The notes: generated from the sequence alone by a model not told the origin. DNA of 64,000 nt from Muriicola sp. Z0-33 (GCF_026126425.1 NZ_JAFMPW010000004.1:62001-126000); one strand, 5' to 3'; counted from the first letter of the stretch, positions 19,868 through 29,109 are shown. Program-made: numbers and translations.

Positions 19868-20043
19868 ATAGTATGGTGTTATTATAGATGTTTGTACCGA
19901 AATTGTAGTGCATAAAAACAAAATACACTCAGCATTAAAATGCGAACAAAAATAGCAAAATATCTCTCAATCTTACCGTTGTTGAAGGGAAAAATAATTT
20001 AATATTTTATTATGCATGCATAGTATTTTTGAAAATTATTAGC

Positions 20044-20051
20044 TATCTTTG
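20044..20051 (+). promoter_or_regulatory. -7 promoter element of etfBA
   Basis: TATCTTTG matches TAnnTTTG exactly and lies 35 bases upstream of the etfB start codon. A -33 element at normal spacing was not obvious. Confidence 0.6.
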
Positions 20052-20085
20052 GCACCTTAAATAACGACATAAAAATCACACCAGA

Positions 20086-20832
20086 ATGAAGATATTAGTG
20101 TGTATCAGCAACGTACCAGATACTACTTCCAAAATCAACTTCACTGAAGATAACAGTAAGTTTGATACCAACGGCGTACAATTTGTAATTAACCCGAATG
20201 ACGAATTTGGATTAACAAGGGCCATGTGGTTCAAAGAGAAACAAGGAGCAACTTTGCATGTAGCTACCGTAGGCAGTGCTGCCACAGAGCCTACGATTAG
20301 AAAGGCCCTCGCCATTGGTGCGGATGAAGCTATTAGAATTGATGCCGAGCCAACAGATGGTTTTTTTGTAGCAAGGCAATTGGCCGAAATTATAAAAAAC
20401 GGAGGCTATGATCTTGTAATAGCCGGCAGGGAATCTATAGACTATAACGGTGGTATGGTACCCGGGATAGTTGCTGCCCTACTGGATATGAATTTTGTCA
20501 ACACATGCATAAGTCTTGAAGTTGAAGGAAACAATGCAACTGCTATTCGCGAAATTGATGGCGGAAAAGAGAAAATAGCTACAAGTCTGCCTCTAATCAT
20601 TGGAGGACAAAAAGGACTAGTAGAAGAAAGTGATCTTCGTATTCCAAATATGAGAGGCATTATGATGGCTCGACAAAAACAACTGAATGTAGTTGCTCCG
20701 GTAGATACTAATCAGGCGACCAAAGATGTATCATTCGAAAAACCAGCTGCAAAAGGAGCTGTTAAACTGGTAGATGCAGACAATATAGATGAACTCGTCA
20801 ACCTCTTACATAACGAAGCCAAAGTAATTTAA
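20086..20832 (+). CDS. etfB: Electron transfer flavoprotein, beta subunit
   Basis: The 248-residue protein is the AMP-binding subunit of the flavoprotein that takes electrons from acyl-CoA dehydrogenases and passes them to the quinone pool. It begins MKILVCISNVPDTTSKI, and has the NPNDEFGLTRAM and AGRESIDYNGGMVPGIVAALLD segments typical of EtfB, with the LPLIIGGQKGL region after them. It is followed by etfA after 64 bp, which indicates an operon. Confidence 0.96.
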   Translation: MKILVCISNVPDTTSKINFTEDNSKFDTNGVQFVINPNDEFGLTRAMWFKEKQGATLHVATVGSAATEPTIRKALAIGADEAIRIDAEPTDGFFVARQLAEIIKNGGYDLVIAGRESIDYNGGMVPGIVAALLDMNFVNTCISLEVEGNNATAIREIDGGKEKIATSLPLIIGGQKGLVEESDLRIPNMRGIMMARQKQLNVVAPVDTNQATKDVSFEKPAAKGAVKLVDADNIDELVNLLHNEAKVI

Positions 20833-20896
20833 ATTAGATAACCCAGATACCAAAAGTGATTTAATTTTTTGGAGTCCGAACAATAAAAATATTAGC

Positions 20897-21865
20897 ATGT
20901 CAGTATTAGTTTATACAGAAACAGACAACGGTAAATTAAAAAAGAATGCCTTCGAAGTGGCTTCTTACGCCTTTGAAGTGGCAAGACAACTCAGCACCGA
21001 TGTAACCGCCATAGCATTTAACGCAGAAAATGCCAGTGATCTAGGCAATTTTGGCGTCTCTAAGGTCCTTAATTGCACTAATAAGGAGTTAAGCACATTT
21101 AATGCAAAGGCCCATGCTACCTCAATTGCACAGGCTGCAGAAAAAGAGGGCGCTAAGGTTATCATTGTAAGTTCCAGTACCGATGCCAGGTATCTTGCCG
21201 GCATTTTATCTGGTATTCTTAAAGCTGGTTATGTCCCTAACGTTGTAGCGGCTCCTCAAGGCGTTAGTCCGTTTACCGTAAAAAGAACCGCTTTTAGCAA
21301 CAAAGGATTTGCCCATACAGAAATTGCCTCAGAGATAAAAATAATAGGTGTTTCCAATAATGCTTTTGGAAGCGTTGAAAATAAAGTCGATGCGGAAATT
21401 GAAAACTTCAATTTAAACGTCTCCGATGTCGACCTCGGCACAAAATCTGTTGAGATTGATCGGGTGGTTGGTAAAGCTACTATTGCCGACGCCGATATTG
21501 TAGTCTCTGGCGGAAGGGGTCTGAAAGGGCCTGAAAATTGGGGGATGATCGAAGAATTAGCAGATGTCCTCGGAGCTGCCACGGCCTGTTCTAAGCCGGT
21601 CTCAGACCTTGGATGGAGGCCACATAGTGAACATGTGGGTCAGACCGGGAAGCCTGTTGCCAGTAATCTTTATATCGCAATAGGAATTTCTGGTGCTATT
21701 CAACATTTAGCCGGAGTAAGTGCTTCTAAGGTAAAAGTGGTTATCAACACTGATCCTGAAGCACCCTTTTTTAAGGCTGCTGACTATGGAGTAGTAGGAG
21801 ATGCGTTTGAAGTGGTTCCTAAGCTCACGGAAAAATTAAAGGAATTTAAAGCGCAAAACGCCTAA
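20897..21865 (+). CDS. etfA: Electron transfer flavoprotein, alpha subunit
   Basis: The 322-residue protein carries the FAD-binding C-terminal domain of EtfA: VSGGRGLKGPENWGMIEEL, ACSKPVSDLGWRPHSEHVGQTG, YIAIGISGAIQHLAG and VINTDPEAPFFKAADYGVVGD. The N-terminal domain (MSVLVYTETDNGKLKKNAFE) matches the EtfB-like fold. It works as a dimer with the upstream etfB product. Confidence 0.97.
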   Translation: MSVLVYTETDNGKLKKNAFEVASYAFEVARQLSTDVTAIAFNAENASDLGNFGVSKVLNCTNKELSTFNAKAHATSIAQAAEKEGAKVIIVSSSTDARYLAGILSGILKAGYVPNVVAAPQGVSPFTVKRTAFSNKGFAHTEIASEIKIIGVSNNAFGSVENKVDAEIENFNLNVSDVDLGTKSVEIDRVVGKATIADADIVVSGGRGLKGPENWGMIEELADVLGAATACSKPVSDLGWRPHSEHVGQTGKPVASNLYIAIGISGAIQHLAGVSASKVKVVINTDPEAPFFKAADYGVVGDAFEVVPKLTEKLKEFKAQNA

Positions 21866-21950
21866 ATTTTGTTAATTTGTGGCCCAATGGGCTGTTTAAA
21901 TAGCAGGGCATCCCAATTGTTTATTCGGTCAATGCGGTTTCTACAAATTT

Positions 21951-22580
21951 ATGAGCTTAGTACGATTAAAAATAAAAGGAATATCCTATAGTCAAACACA
22001 GAATGGTGCGTACGCTCTAATTCTGAATGAAGTTGATGGTGACAGAAAATTACCTATAGTTATTGGAGCCTTCGAAGCCCAATCCATAGCTATTGCTCTG
22101 GAAAAGGAAATAAAACCTCCACGCCCTCTTACGCACGACTTATTTAAGAATTTTTCGGACCGCTTTGATATAGTGGTTAAACAGGTCATTATCCATAAAT
22201 TAGTGGACGGGGTATTTTATTCGAGCATTATTTGTGAGCGTGACAAAATTGAGGAAATTGTTGATGCCCGTACCAGTGATGCCATTGCCCTTGCACTAAG
22301 ATTTGATGCGCCCATCTTTACCTATAAAACTATTCTTGACAAAGCCGGTATTTTCCTGAAGTTCTCTTCCAAAGACAAAGACAAAGAAGAAGGGGATGAC
22401 AGTATTGTTGTAGATGAAATTCTGCAGGAAGGAGAAACCGTTGAAATAGATTCTGGCTCTGCCGCACCTTATAAGGAGCTTAGTTTAGACGAGTTGCACA
22501 AAGAATTAGATAAAGCTGTGGCGAACGAAGACTACGAAAAGGCAGCAAAATTAAGGGATGAAATTTCCAAACGTAATTGA
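21951..22580 (+). CDS. Bifunctional nuclease family protein (DUF151) with UvrB/UvrC motif
   Basis: The 209-residue protein has a BFN/DUF151 domain at about residues 1-135 (RKLPIVIGAFEAQSIAIALEK, RPLTHDLFKNF, VDARTSDAIALALR). Its C-terminus, after an acidic linker, is a UVR motif (ELHKELDKAVANEDYEKAAK), which in UvrB/UvrC mediates protein contacts. BFN proteins have been linked to nuclease activity and stress responses in other organisms; the role here is unproven. It is followed by the NupC transporter gene after 18 bp, so the two are probably cotranscribed. Confidence 0.88.
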   Translation: MSLVRLKIKGISYSQTQNGAYALILNEVDGDRKLPIVIGAFEAQSIAIALEKEIKPPRPLTHDLFKNFSDRFDIVVKQVIIHKLVDGVFYSSIICERDKIEEIVDARTSDAIALALRFDAPIFTYKTILDKAGIFLKFSSKDKDKEEGDDSIVVDEILQEGETVEIDSGSAAPYKELSLDELHKELDKAVANEDYEKAAKLRDEISKRN

Positions 22581-22598
22581 TAATATAGCATCATTTCT

Positions 22599-24041
22599 AT
22601 GCGATACGGAGTCTTGGTGTTATTTTTTATGTTGCTGTTAAGCTTTCCGACCTTTGCACAAGACACTATTATCCCGTCTGTAGATACCACAACAATTAAC
22701 GATATTGAAAGCCAACAATTGGAGATTATTCCAAATCAGGGGTTTTCATTAAACACCTTATGGCGTGGCCTTCTTGGGATGGGAGTATTGATACTGCTTG
22801 CCGTTCTTTTCAGCGCAAACAGGAAAGCTATTAATTGGAGAACAACCGCCATAGGTCTTTTGGTTCAGTTGCTCATTGCCATTGGGGTATTAAAAATCCC
22901 GTTTATACAGGCCATTTTTGAAGGTCTTGGGAAGATTTTTGTAAGCATTCTGGATTTTACCCGTGCAGGTAGCAAGTTCTTATTCGAAGGACTGGTGGTA
23001 GACATGGATACATTTGGATACATTTTTGCCTTTCAGGTACTACCAACAATAATTTTCTTTTCGGCATTGACCTCAGTACTTTTTTATCTCGGTATTATTC
23101 AGAAAGTGGTAAAAGCACTTGCCTGGTTATTATCTAAAGCACTCGGAATTTCCGGAGCAGAGAGTTTAAGCGTTGCCGGTAATATTTTCCTGGGACAAAC
23201 CGAAGCCCCTTTGTTAATAAAAGCCTACCTGGAAAAAATGACAAAGTCCGAAATACTTCTGGTTATGATAGGTGGCATGGCTACAGTGGCAGGGGCCGTA
23301 CTTGCAGCTTATATTGGCTTCCTGGGTGGAGATGATCCTGTGTTGCGCCTGCAGTTTGCAAAACATTTGTTAGCCGCATCGGTAATGGCCGCACCAGGTG
23401 CAATTGTGGTATCTAAAATTCTTTATCCTCAGACCGAAGCTGTAAATACCAATGTAAATGTATCTACAGAAAAAATAGGTGCTAATATCCTGGATGCCAT
23501 TGCTAACGGAACTACGGAAGGATTAAGATTGGCAGTTAATGTAGGTGCCATGCTATTAGTTTTTGTAGCCTTTATAGCGATGATAAATGGTATCCTTGGA
23601 TGGGTAGGAGATTTTACTTCCTTAAATGAATGGATTGCAGCAAATACGGCATATGAACAATTTTCCTTAGAAGCTGTTCTGGGCGTTGTCTTTGCCCCTT
23701 TAATGTGGCTTATTGGCGTTAATTCTGAGGACATAATGCTCATGGGACAGTTACTGGGTATAAAATTGGCCGCAAGCGAATTTGTGGGCTATATCCAGTT
23801 AGCAGAATTAAAGAATGTAATGAGTGCCACTCATTTTTCATTTAACAAATCTATCATCATGGCTACTTATATGCTTTGTGGGTTTGCCAATTTTGCTTCA
23901 ATAGGCATTCAAATAGGCGGCATAGGGTCTCTTGCCCCCGGACAAAGAAAAGTACTTTCCGAGTTTGGAATGAAGGCCGTTTTAGGAGGCACCCTTGCCT
24001 CCTTGCTTTCAGCGACAATTGCCGGGATGATATTAGGCTAG
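22599..24041 (+). CDS. NupC-family nucleoside transporter with N-terminal signal-like extension
   Basis: The 480-residue protein is a concentrative nucleoside transporter, importing nucleosides with Na+ or H+. The core has GNIFLGQTEAPLLIKAYLEKMTK described by its GQTEAPLL motif, SEILLVMIGGMATVAGAVLAAY and GFANFASIGIQIGG. Unusually, the first 21 residues look like a signal peptide (VLFFMLLLSFPTFAQ) followed by about 30 polar residues before the first transport helix. Nucleosides it imports could feed the deoxynucleoside kinases and ThyA encoded nearby. Confidence 0.9.
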   Translation: MRYGVLVLFFMLLLSFPTFAQDTIIPSVDTTTINDIESQQLEIIPNQGFSLNTLWRGLLGMGVLILLAVLFSANRKAINWRTTAIGLLVQLLIAIGVLKIPFIQAIFEGLGKIFVSILDFTRAGSKFLFEGLVVDMDTFGYIFAFQVLPTIIFFSALTSVLFYLGIIQKVVKALAWLLSKALGISGAESLSVAGNIFLGQTEAPLLIKAYLEKMTKSEILLVMIGGMATVAGAVLAAYIGFLGGDDPVLRLQFAKHLLAASVMAAPGAIVVSKILYPQTEAVNTNVNVSTEKIGANILDAIANGTTEGLRLAVNVGAMLLVFVAFIAMINGILGWVGDFTSLNEWIAANTAYEQFSLEAVLGVVFAPLMWLIGVNSEDIMLMGQLLGIKLAASEFVGYIQLAELKNVMSATHFSFNKSIIMATYMLCGFANFASIGIQIGGIGSLAPGQRKVLSEFGMKAVLGGTLASLLSATIAGMILG

Positions 24042-24120
24042 TTCGTTGATAAGTTTTGATATCTGTAAAAAAAAATCTATTCTTCTTTAACTATTTTTGA
24101 CATCAGATAGTGTAAATAAA

Positions 24121-24945
24121 ATGAAACAATACCACGACTTGCTAAAACACGTTCTTGAACACGGCAACGTAAAGAGCGATAGAACAGGAACAGGAACAAA
24201 AAGTGTTTTTGGATATCAAATGCGGTTCGATCTTTCAGAAGGGTTCCCCATGGTGACCACCAAGAAACTACACTTAAAGTCTATAATTCATGAGCTCCTC
24301 TGGTTTCTAAAGGGTGATACCAATATTAGTTACTTACAGGAAAACGGTGTGCGAATATGGAACGAATGGGCAGATGATAATGGAGATCTGGGACCTGTTT
24401 ATGGCTACCAATGGCGCAATTGGAACGGGGATGAGATAGATCAGATTAAAGGGGTGATTAACACCCTTAAAACCAACCCGGATAGCAGAAGAATGATTGT
24501 TTCTGCATGGAACCCGAGTGTTCTGCCCGACACCTCTGTTTCTTTCGCCGAAAATGTTTCTAACGGGAAGGCTGCGCTTCCTCCTTGCCATGCCTTTTTT
24601 CAGTTTTATGTGGCAGATGGTAAATTATCTTGCCAGTTGTACCAACGAAGTGCCGACGCGTTTCTGGGAGTGCCTTTTAATATCGCCTCCTACGCCTTGT
24701 TTACCATGATGATGGCGCAGGTATGTGGTTATGCTCCGGGTGATTTTATTCACACCTTCGGGGATGCCCACATCTACAACAACCATATGGAGCAAATAGA
24801 ATTGCAATTAAGCAGAGCGCCCAGACCTTTACCCAGGATGGTCCTCAACCCTGAAATTACTGATATTTTGGATTTTACATTTGATGATTTCAGTTTACAG
24901 AACTACAATCCCCATCCCCATATTAAAGGTGTAGTAGCTGTATAA
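24121..24945 (+). CDS. thyA: Thymidylate synthase
   Basis: The 274-residue enzyme methylates dUMP to dTMP using methylenetetrahydrofolate. It has [20 protein letters not shown], the catalytic Cys in [33 protein letters not shown] and [12 protein letters not shown]. The ATG at 24121 gives the standard start ([15 protein letters not shown]); an upstream ATG would add eight residues. The dihydrofolate by-product would be recycled by FolA encoded at 29496. Confidence 0.97.
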   Translation: MKQYHDLLKHVLEHGNVKSDRTGTGTKSVFGYQMRFDLSEGFPMVTTKKLHLKSIIHELLWFLKGDTNISYLQENGVRIWNEWADDNGDLGPVYGYQWRNWNGDEIDQIKGVINTLKTNPDSRRMIVSAWNPSVLPDTSVSFAENVSNGKAALPPCHAFFQFYVADGKLSCQLYQRSADAFLGVPFNIASYALFTMMMAQVCGYAPGDFIHTFGDAHIYNNHMEQIELQLSRAPRPLPRMVLNPEITDILDFTFDDFSLQNYNPHPHIKGVVAV

Positions 24946-24991
24946 GAGTAAGAAGTGCGGGATTTTAACTCCTAAAAGAATTATTATTGGT

Positions 24992-24999
24992 TATCTTTA
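24992..24999 (+). promoter_or_regulatory. Possible -7 element of the egtB operon
   Basis: TATCTTTA differs from TAnnTTTG in the last base only and lies 16 bases before the egtB ATG. It is the best candidate for a promoter of the ergothioneine genes in this gap. Confidence 0.4.
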
Positions 25000-25015
25000 G
25001 TCTAAAGTTGCTATA

Positions 25016-26176
25016 ATGATTCTTACCACCACCCTTCTGGATTTTTTTCTGGAAACCCGCCAACATACCGAGGATATTTGTTCTCCCCTGGAGATAGAAG
25101 ATTATGTGGTACAACCGGTAGTGGATGTCTCTCCGCCCAAATGGCATTTGGGACATAGTACGTGGTTTTTTGAAGAGTTTATCCTTAAACCTCATGCGAA
25201 AGGGTACAAACAGTTCAGTACGGACTTCTCCTTTGTATTTAACAGTTACTATGAAACGGTGGGTAAAAGAGTGATCCGGGCAGATCGGGGTAACCTGTCT
25301 CGCCCTGGGGTAAAAGAGGTATATGAATACCGGGCATATGTTACCCAACAAATCAAAGATTTATTTGCGGTTAACAATGATTCGGAACTATCAAAACTAC
25401 TTGAAATCGGGATTCATCACGAAAAACAGCACCAGGAGCTATTGCTTACAGACATCAAATACATACTTGGCAATAATCCACTTTTACCTAAATACACTGA
25501 CTTTCCTGAAGAGCACGCCATAGATGATCATCGGGCAGAATGGATTTCCGTACCTGAGGGGGTTTACGACATAGGGCACAATTCTGATGAATTCTGTTAT
25601 GATAATGAACTCGGTCGGCATAAAGTGTATTTACAGACCTACGACATCTCAAATAAACTTGTTACCAATGCGGAATACATAAAATTTATTGAGGATAAGG
25701 GATACAAGAATTTTGAATTGTGGCATGCAGAAGGCTGGGATTGGGTTAACGCCAATCAAATAAGCGCTCCTTTATACTGGCATAAGATAGATGGGCAATG
25801 GCAGCACTATACCTTGGGCGGCTTAACCAAAATAGCCCATGAAAGCCCGGTAACTCATATTTCCTATTTTGAAGCTTTTGCCTTTTCCCAATGGATGGGC
25901 CTCAGGCTCCCTACAGAATTTGAATGGGAAGCAGCACAGGATTCGTTCAGCTGGGGTAAGCGCTGGGAATGGACAGAAAGTGCATATCTCCCTTACCCTG
26001 ATTACAAAAAAGCAGCCGGTGCACTGGGGGAATATAACGGCAAATTTATGGTGAATCAGAAAGTGCTGCGAGGTGGTTCAATAGCCACTCCAAAAAATCA
26101 TACAAGACCCACCTACCGCAATTTTTTTCATCCAAATTTAAGATGGCAGTTCACAGGGTTAAGGTTAGCCCGTTAA
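25016..26176 (+). CDS. egtB: Ergothioneine sulfoxide synthase EgtB
   Basis: The 386-residue protein joins a DinB-like N-domain to a C-terminal formylglycine-generating-enzyme-type domain. The iron ligands fit: a His in KWHLGHSTW (44/47) and HX3HXE in IHHEKQHQE (His135, His139, Glu141). The FGE-like half has WISVPEGVYDIG, FEWEAAQ and VLRGGSIATP...RPTYRNFF. EgtB couples a thiol to trimethylhistidine (hercynine) with oxygen. No egtA (gamma-glutamylcysteine ligase) lies nearby, so the thiol may be cysteine itself, as in some bacteria and fungi. It is followed by egtD after 15 bp. Confidence 0.92.
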   Translation: MILTTTLLDFFLETRQHTEDICSPLEIEDYVVQPVVDVSPPKWHLGHSTWFFEEFILKPHAKGYKQFSTDFSFVFNSYYETVGKRVIRADRGNLSRPGVKEVYEYRAYVTQQIKDLFAVNNDSELSKLLEIGIHHEKQHQELLLTDIKYILGNNPLLPKYTDFPEEHAIDDHRAEWISVPEGVYDIGHNSDEFCYDNELGRHKVYLQTYDISNKLVTNAEYIKFIEDKGYKNFELWHAEGWDWVNANQISAPLYWHKIDGQWQHYTLGGLTKIAHESPVTHISYFEAFAFSQWMGLRLPTEFEWEAAQDSFSWGKRWEWTESAYLPYPDYKKAAGALGEYNGKFMVNQKVLRGGSIATPKNHTRPTYRNFFHPNLRWQFTGLRLAR

Positions 26177-26191
26177 TCGCGACAAAAAAGC

Positions 26192-27166
26192 ATGCAAGAG
26201 CATATTTCTACCACTTTTAAGAGCAAATTCGAAGAAGACGTGTATAAGGGTATTACCGATTTTCCCAAGCATTTATCGTCTCAATATTTTTATGATGCTA
26301 ACGGAGACAAGCTGTTTCAGGATATCATGAACATGCCGGAGTATTACCTGACAAATTCGGAATACGATATTCTGAATAATCACAAGGAGGTAATTACCAA
26401 CTGGTTTTCGAAAGGTGGAGAACAATTTGATTTGGTAGAACTCGGCGCTGGTGATGGGAAGAAGACCAAAATTCTATTGGAGCAATTGTCCCGGACAGCC
26501 GTGACTTTTAATTATGTTCCTATAGACATCAGTCAGAACGCTCTTGATAAACTGCAAGCCGCTATAAAAAAGGAGTTACCTGCGGTAAGCATAAAACCGC
26601 TACAAGGCACTTATTTTGAAGTTTTAGATCAACTCAATTCGCTGGAGCATACTAAAAAGGTAATTCTATTCCTGGGATCAAATATTGGAAATTTACTGCA
26701 CGAGCAGGCTATAGTATTTTTAAGAAATATTCAGGAACTGATGGAGGAAGAGGATTTACTGTTTGTGGGCTTTGACCAAAAAAAGAATCCTCAAACCATT
26801 TTGGATGCCTATAACGATGCTACGGGTATTACGGAAGCCTTTAATAAAAATATCCTGACGAGAATCAATAGGGAACTCGGCGCCAATTTTGATCTTGATA
26901 AATTTCTTCACTGGGAGGTTTACGATCCGGAGAGCGGTACAGCTAAAAGCTATCTAGTGGCTAAAACGGCACATACTGTGAATATCGGCGCTCTTGGTCT
27001 TGAAGTTGCATTCAGGAAATGGGAGAGTATTCATATGGAAATATCTCAGAAGTATGACGATGAAATCGTCTCCTGGTTAGCGGAACAAGCCGGTCTTAAG
27101 ATCGATGCGGAGTACAGTGATTTTAAAAATTATTATAAAAACTACATTTTTAGCAAAAAGATATGA
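26192..27166 (+). CDS. egtD: L-histidine N-alpha-methyltransferase EgtD
   Basis: The 324-residue protein trimethylates histidine to hercynine using S-adenosylmethionine. It shows the family order: GITDFPKHLSSQYFYDANGDKLF region (residues about 20-42), MPEYYLTNSEYDIL, the SAM-binding loop LVELGAGDGKKT at about 81-92, and LGSNIGN. The gene overlaps the next one by four bases (ATGA), so the three genes egtB, egtD and DUF427 form a tight operon. Confidence 0.94.
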   Translation: MQEHISTTFKSKFEEDVYKGITDFPKHLSSQYFYDANGDKLFQDIMNMPEYYLTNSEYDILNNHKEVITNWFSKGGEQFDLVELGAGDGKKTKILLEQLSRTAVTFNYVPIDISQNALDKLQAAIKKELPAVSIKPLQGTYFEVLDQLNSLEHTKKVILFLGSNIGNLLHEQAIVFLRNIQELMEEEDLLFVGFDQKKNPQTILDAYNDATGITEAFNKNILTRINRELGANFDLDKFLHWEVYDPESGTAKSYLVAKTAHTVNIGALGLEVAFRKWESIHMEISQKYDDEIVSWLAEQAGLKIDAEYSDFKNYYKNYIFSKKI

Positions 27167-27444
27167 AAGCAATTTGGAATAATACCGTCCTGGCAGAGAG
27201 CGATGATACCATAGTTATTGAAAACAATCATTATTTTCCTGCAGAAAGCATTAAGTCGGAATATTTTAAGGAAAGTAGCTCACACACTACTTGTCCATGG
27301 AAAGGGGTGGCCTCCTATTACTCTCTTGAAGTAGATGGGCAAATCAATAGTGATGCAGCCTGGTACTATCCGGAAGTAAGCGAACTTGCAAAAGGGATTA
27401 AAGGAAGAGTTGCTTTTTGGAAAGGTGTTGAGGTAGTAGAATAG
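27163..27444 (+). CDS. DUF427 domain protein in the ergothioneine operon
   Basis: The 93-residue protein is a single DUF427 domain: MKAIWNNTVLAESDDTIVIE, YFPAESIKSEYF, SHTTCPWKGVASYYSL and AAWYYPEVSELA, with the conserved Cys-Pro-Trp-Lys-Gly. Its function is not established. It is translationally coupled to egtD, so a role in ergothioneine synthesis, handling or use is a fair inference. The conserved Cys is worth noting in a thiol pathway. Confidence 0.85.
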   Translation: MKAIWNNTVLAESDDTIVIENNHYFPAESIKSEYFKESSSHTTCPWKGVASYYSLEVDGQINSDAAWYYPEVSELAKGIKGRVAFWKGVEVVE

Positions 27445-27448
27445 AAAT

Positions 27449-27481
27449 AAAAAAACCGGGCATTGTATAAAACAAGCCCGG
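27449..27481 (-). terminator. Intrinsic terminator of the leftward glycogen-binding-fold gene
   Basis: CCGGGC at 27456-27461 pairs with GCCCGG at 27476-27481, extended by TTGT/ACAA around a small loop with one bulged base. On the minus strand a run of seven T follows. It lies between two convergent genes and best serves the minus-strand one. Confidence 0.85.
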
Positions 27482-27502
27482 CCTTCAATAAGGTGTTAAA
27501 GA

Positions 27503-27799
27503 CTATAACTCTAAAACTGGGTTTTCTGACCCGGCATAGTCGTTCCACTGGTAACGATCAGCTTCTGATTCGTTAACATAATTACCATCAACTAAATACT
27601 TGAACTCAAAAGTACTTTCCTTTGGAAGATCAAAAGTTCCTTTAAAGTTTCCGTTTTTTAGTTTTTTCAAAAGACTGCCTTTTGGATTCCAGTTATTGAA
27701 ATCGCCAACTACGGCTACCTTTTTTGCTTCTTCTGCAGGTACTGTAAAAGTTACTTTACATACCGGTTTTGTTTTAAGATACTGTTTTGCTATTGCCAT
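27503..27799 (-). CDS. Isolated isoamylase N-terminal / glycogen-recognition (CBM48-like) domain protein
   Basis: The 98-residue protein is a lone early-set beta-sandwich of the type found in glycogen-branching enzymes and AMPK beta subunits: CKVTFTVPAEEAKKVAVVGDFNNWN, then FKGTFDLPKESTFEFKYLVDG, and YQWNDYAGSENPVLEL (quoted in short pieces). The aromatic residues in GDFNNWN and FKYLVDG are those used for carbohydrate binding in relatives. There is no enzyme domain attached or encoded nearby. Small stand-alone proteins like this are common in flavobacteria; the function is unknown. Confidence 0.82.
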   Translation of the reverse strand: MAIAKQYLKTKPVCKVTFTVPAEEAKKVAVVGDFNNWNPKGSLLKKLKNGNFKGTFDLPKESTFEFKYLVDGNYVNESEADRYQWNDYAGSENPVLEL

Positions 27800-27951
27800 G
27801 ATTTACTAATTTTTAAGATTGAAAGTGCAAAGCAACATATAAAACAACTAAAAGACAATAAGTTAAGTACGATTTATCAATTTGGTAAAATACAGAATGT
27901 AAATAATTCATTCTCTCAAAAAATGCTGTTATTTATTAGGGTAAGAAAAAT

Positions 27952-29037
27952 CTACATAGATTTTTTTAATATTTCTGAAATTTGGTCAATTTCAGCCGGG
28001 GTATTATATAGATGAAAACTCAGGCGAATTCCTTCACCACGCTGAGAGCAGACTACATTATGTTCTGTTAAAAGACTAAAAGTATGCTGATTTACCTTGA
28101 TATTAAATATAGTACTATGGTCATCTCTATTTAATACATCGTTGCTCAAAAGGCCCAGGCTTGCAAATTCTTTCTTTGCTTTCTGCATTAAGAGTTTGTT
28201 GTGTGCTTCTATATCGTGAATGCCGATCTGATGTAAATATTCTAACGCAAAGTTGAGACTACCAAAGTTAAGTGTATCCAGATGCCCTGGTTCAAAATGT
28301 TTGGCAAATCTAAAACTGTCTTTCTTTTCGATATTAATCCCAGAAGAATTATAACCGGTTGTATAAAGCTTTAATTTATTTTGAATCTCCTCCTTAAAAA
28401 GCATAAATCCGTTTCCAAAACCACTTAATAGCCATTTATACCCACTTGCACCTAAAATGTCTATTCCGGAAGATGCAAAATTAAAATCATACGCGCCGCA
28501 GAACTGCGTGCCATCAGCAATAATTAAAAGATCCGGGAAATTTTCCTTGAGTTTCTTCAGAAAATCGAGCTCTATTTTAATTCCGTTTAACCATTGTACC
28601 AAACTAAGTGCAAGGACATCTATTTGCTCACTTGCTATTTTCTCCCAGATATGCTGTTCCAGATCCTGGTCTAGTTTGGCAAAAGTAATTTGGAATCCCC
28701 TACTTTCGAAGGGCCAGTTCACTGATGGATAATCATTTTCAACAAGCAATATTCTGCTGCTCTTTTCCAGGCCTTCTAACAACATATTCAACCCTAAGGA
28801 GAAATTCTGCACAAGGGCAATAGATGGGGCCGGACAACTAAAAAAATTCCCAATAGTTGCTCTGGTAGTAGAAATAATCTCCATTTGCTCCATCTTGGCA
28901 TCACTGCCCCCTACCAAATAATCCAAATCGTGTTCCTGACGCCATTCTACCAGGGATTGGCTCAATAACCCTGTGGCAGCTGTATTGGCATAAATTGAAT
29001 GGGTTAGCGCTGGAAATTGTTTTCTGACACCTTGCAT
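27952..29037 (-). CDS. Class V aminotransferase-fold PLP enzyme (possible EgtE-like C-S lyase)
   Basis: The 361-residue protein belongs to the class V aminotransferase/cysteine desulfurase fold. Visible features are YANTAATGLLSQ near the start, IIADGTQFCGAYDFN with the PLP-contacting Asp, and the PLP lysine in GASGYKWLLSGFGNGFMLF. It lacks a recognisable SufS/IscS catalytic-Cys loop. EgtE, the last ergothioneine enzyme, is a PLP C-S lyase of this fold, and egtBD lies 800 bp away on the opposite strand. That link is inference; similar enzymes of unknown role are common in the phylum. Confidence 0.8.
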   Translation of the reverse strand: MQGVRKQFPALTHSIYANTAATGLLSQSLVEWRQEHDLDYLVGGSDAKMEQMEIISTTRATIGNFFSCPAPSIALVQNFSLGLNMLLEGLEKSSRILLVENDYPSVNWPFESRGFQITFAKLDQDLEQHIWEKIASEQIDVLALSLVQWLNGIKIELDFLKKLKENFPDLLIIADGTQFCGAYDFNFASSGIDILGASGYKWLLSGFGNGFMLFKEEIQNKLKLYTTGYNSSGINIEKKDSFRFAKHFEPGHLDTLNFGSLNFALEYLHQIGIHDIEAHNKLLMQKAKKEFASLGLLSNDVLNRDDHSTIFNIKVNQHTFSLLTEHNVVCSQRGEGIRLSFHLYNTPAEIDQISEILKKSM

Positions 29038-29080
29038 AAGCTTAATATTAGTCTATCTGGTTATCCGGATGTTTTTGCTT

Positions 29081-29088
29081 TATCTTTG
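29081..29088 (+). promoter_or_regulatory. -7 promoter element of the 2TM-folA operon
   Basis: TATCTTTG matches TAnnTTTG exactly, 21 bases upstream of the ATG at 29110. Confidence 0.6.
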
Positions 29089-29109
29089 TTGTTAAAGATA
29101 CCCATTAAC

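Noticed and set aside
27952-29037. Cysteine desulfurase (SufS/IscS) for the class V enzyme
   Set aside because: The catalytic-Cys loop is not recognisable and no suf or isc genes are nearby.
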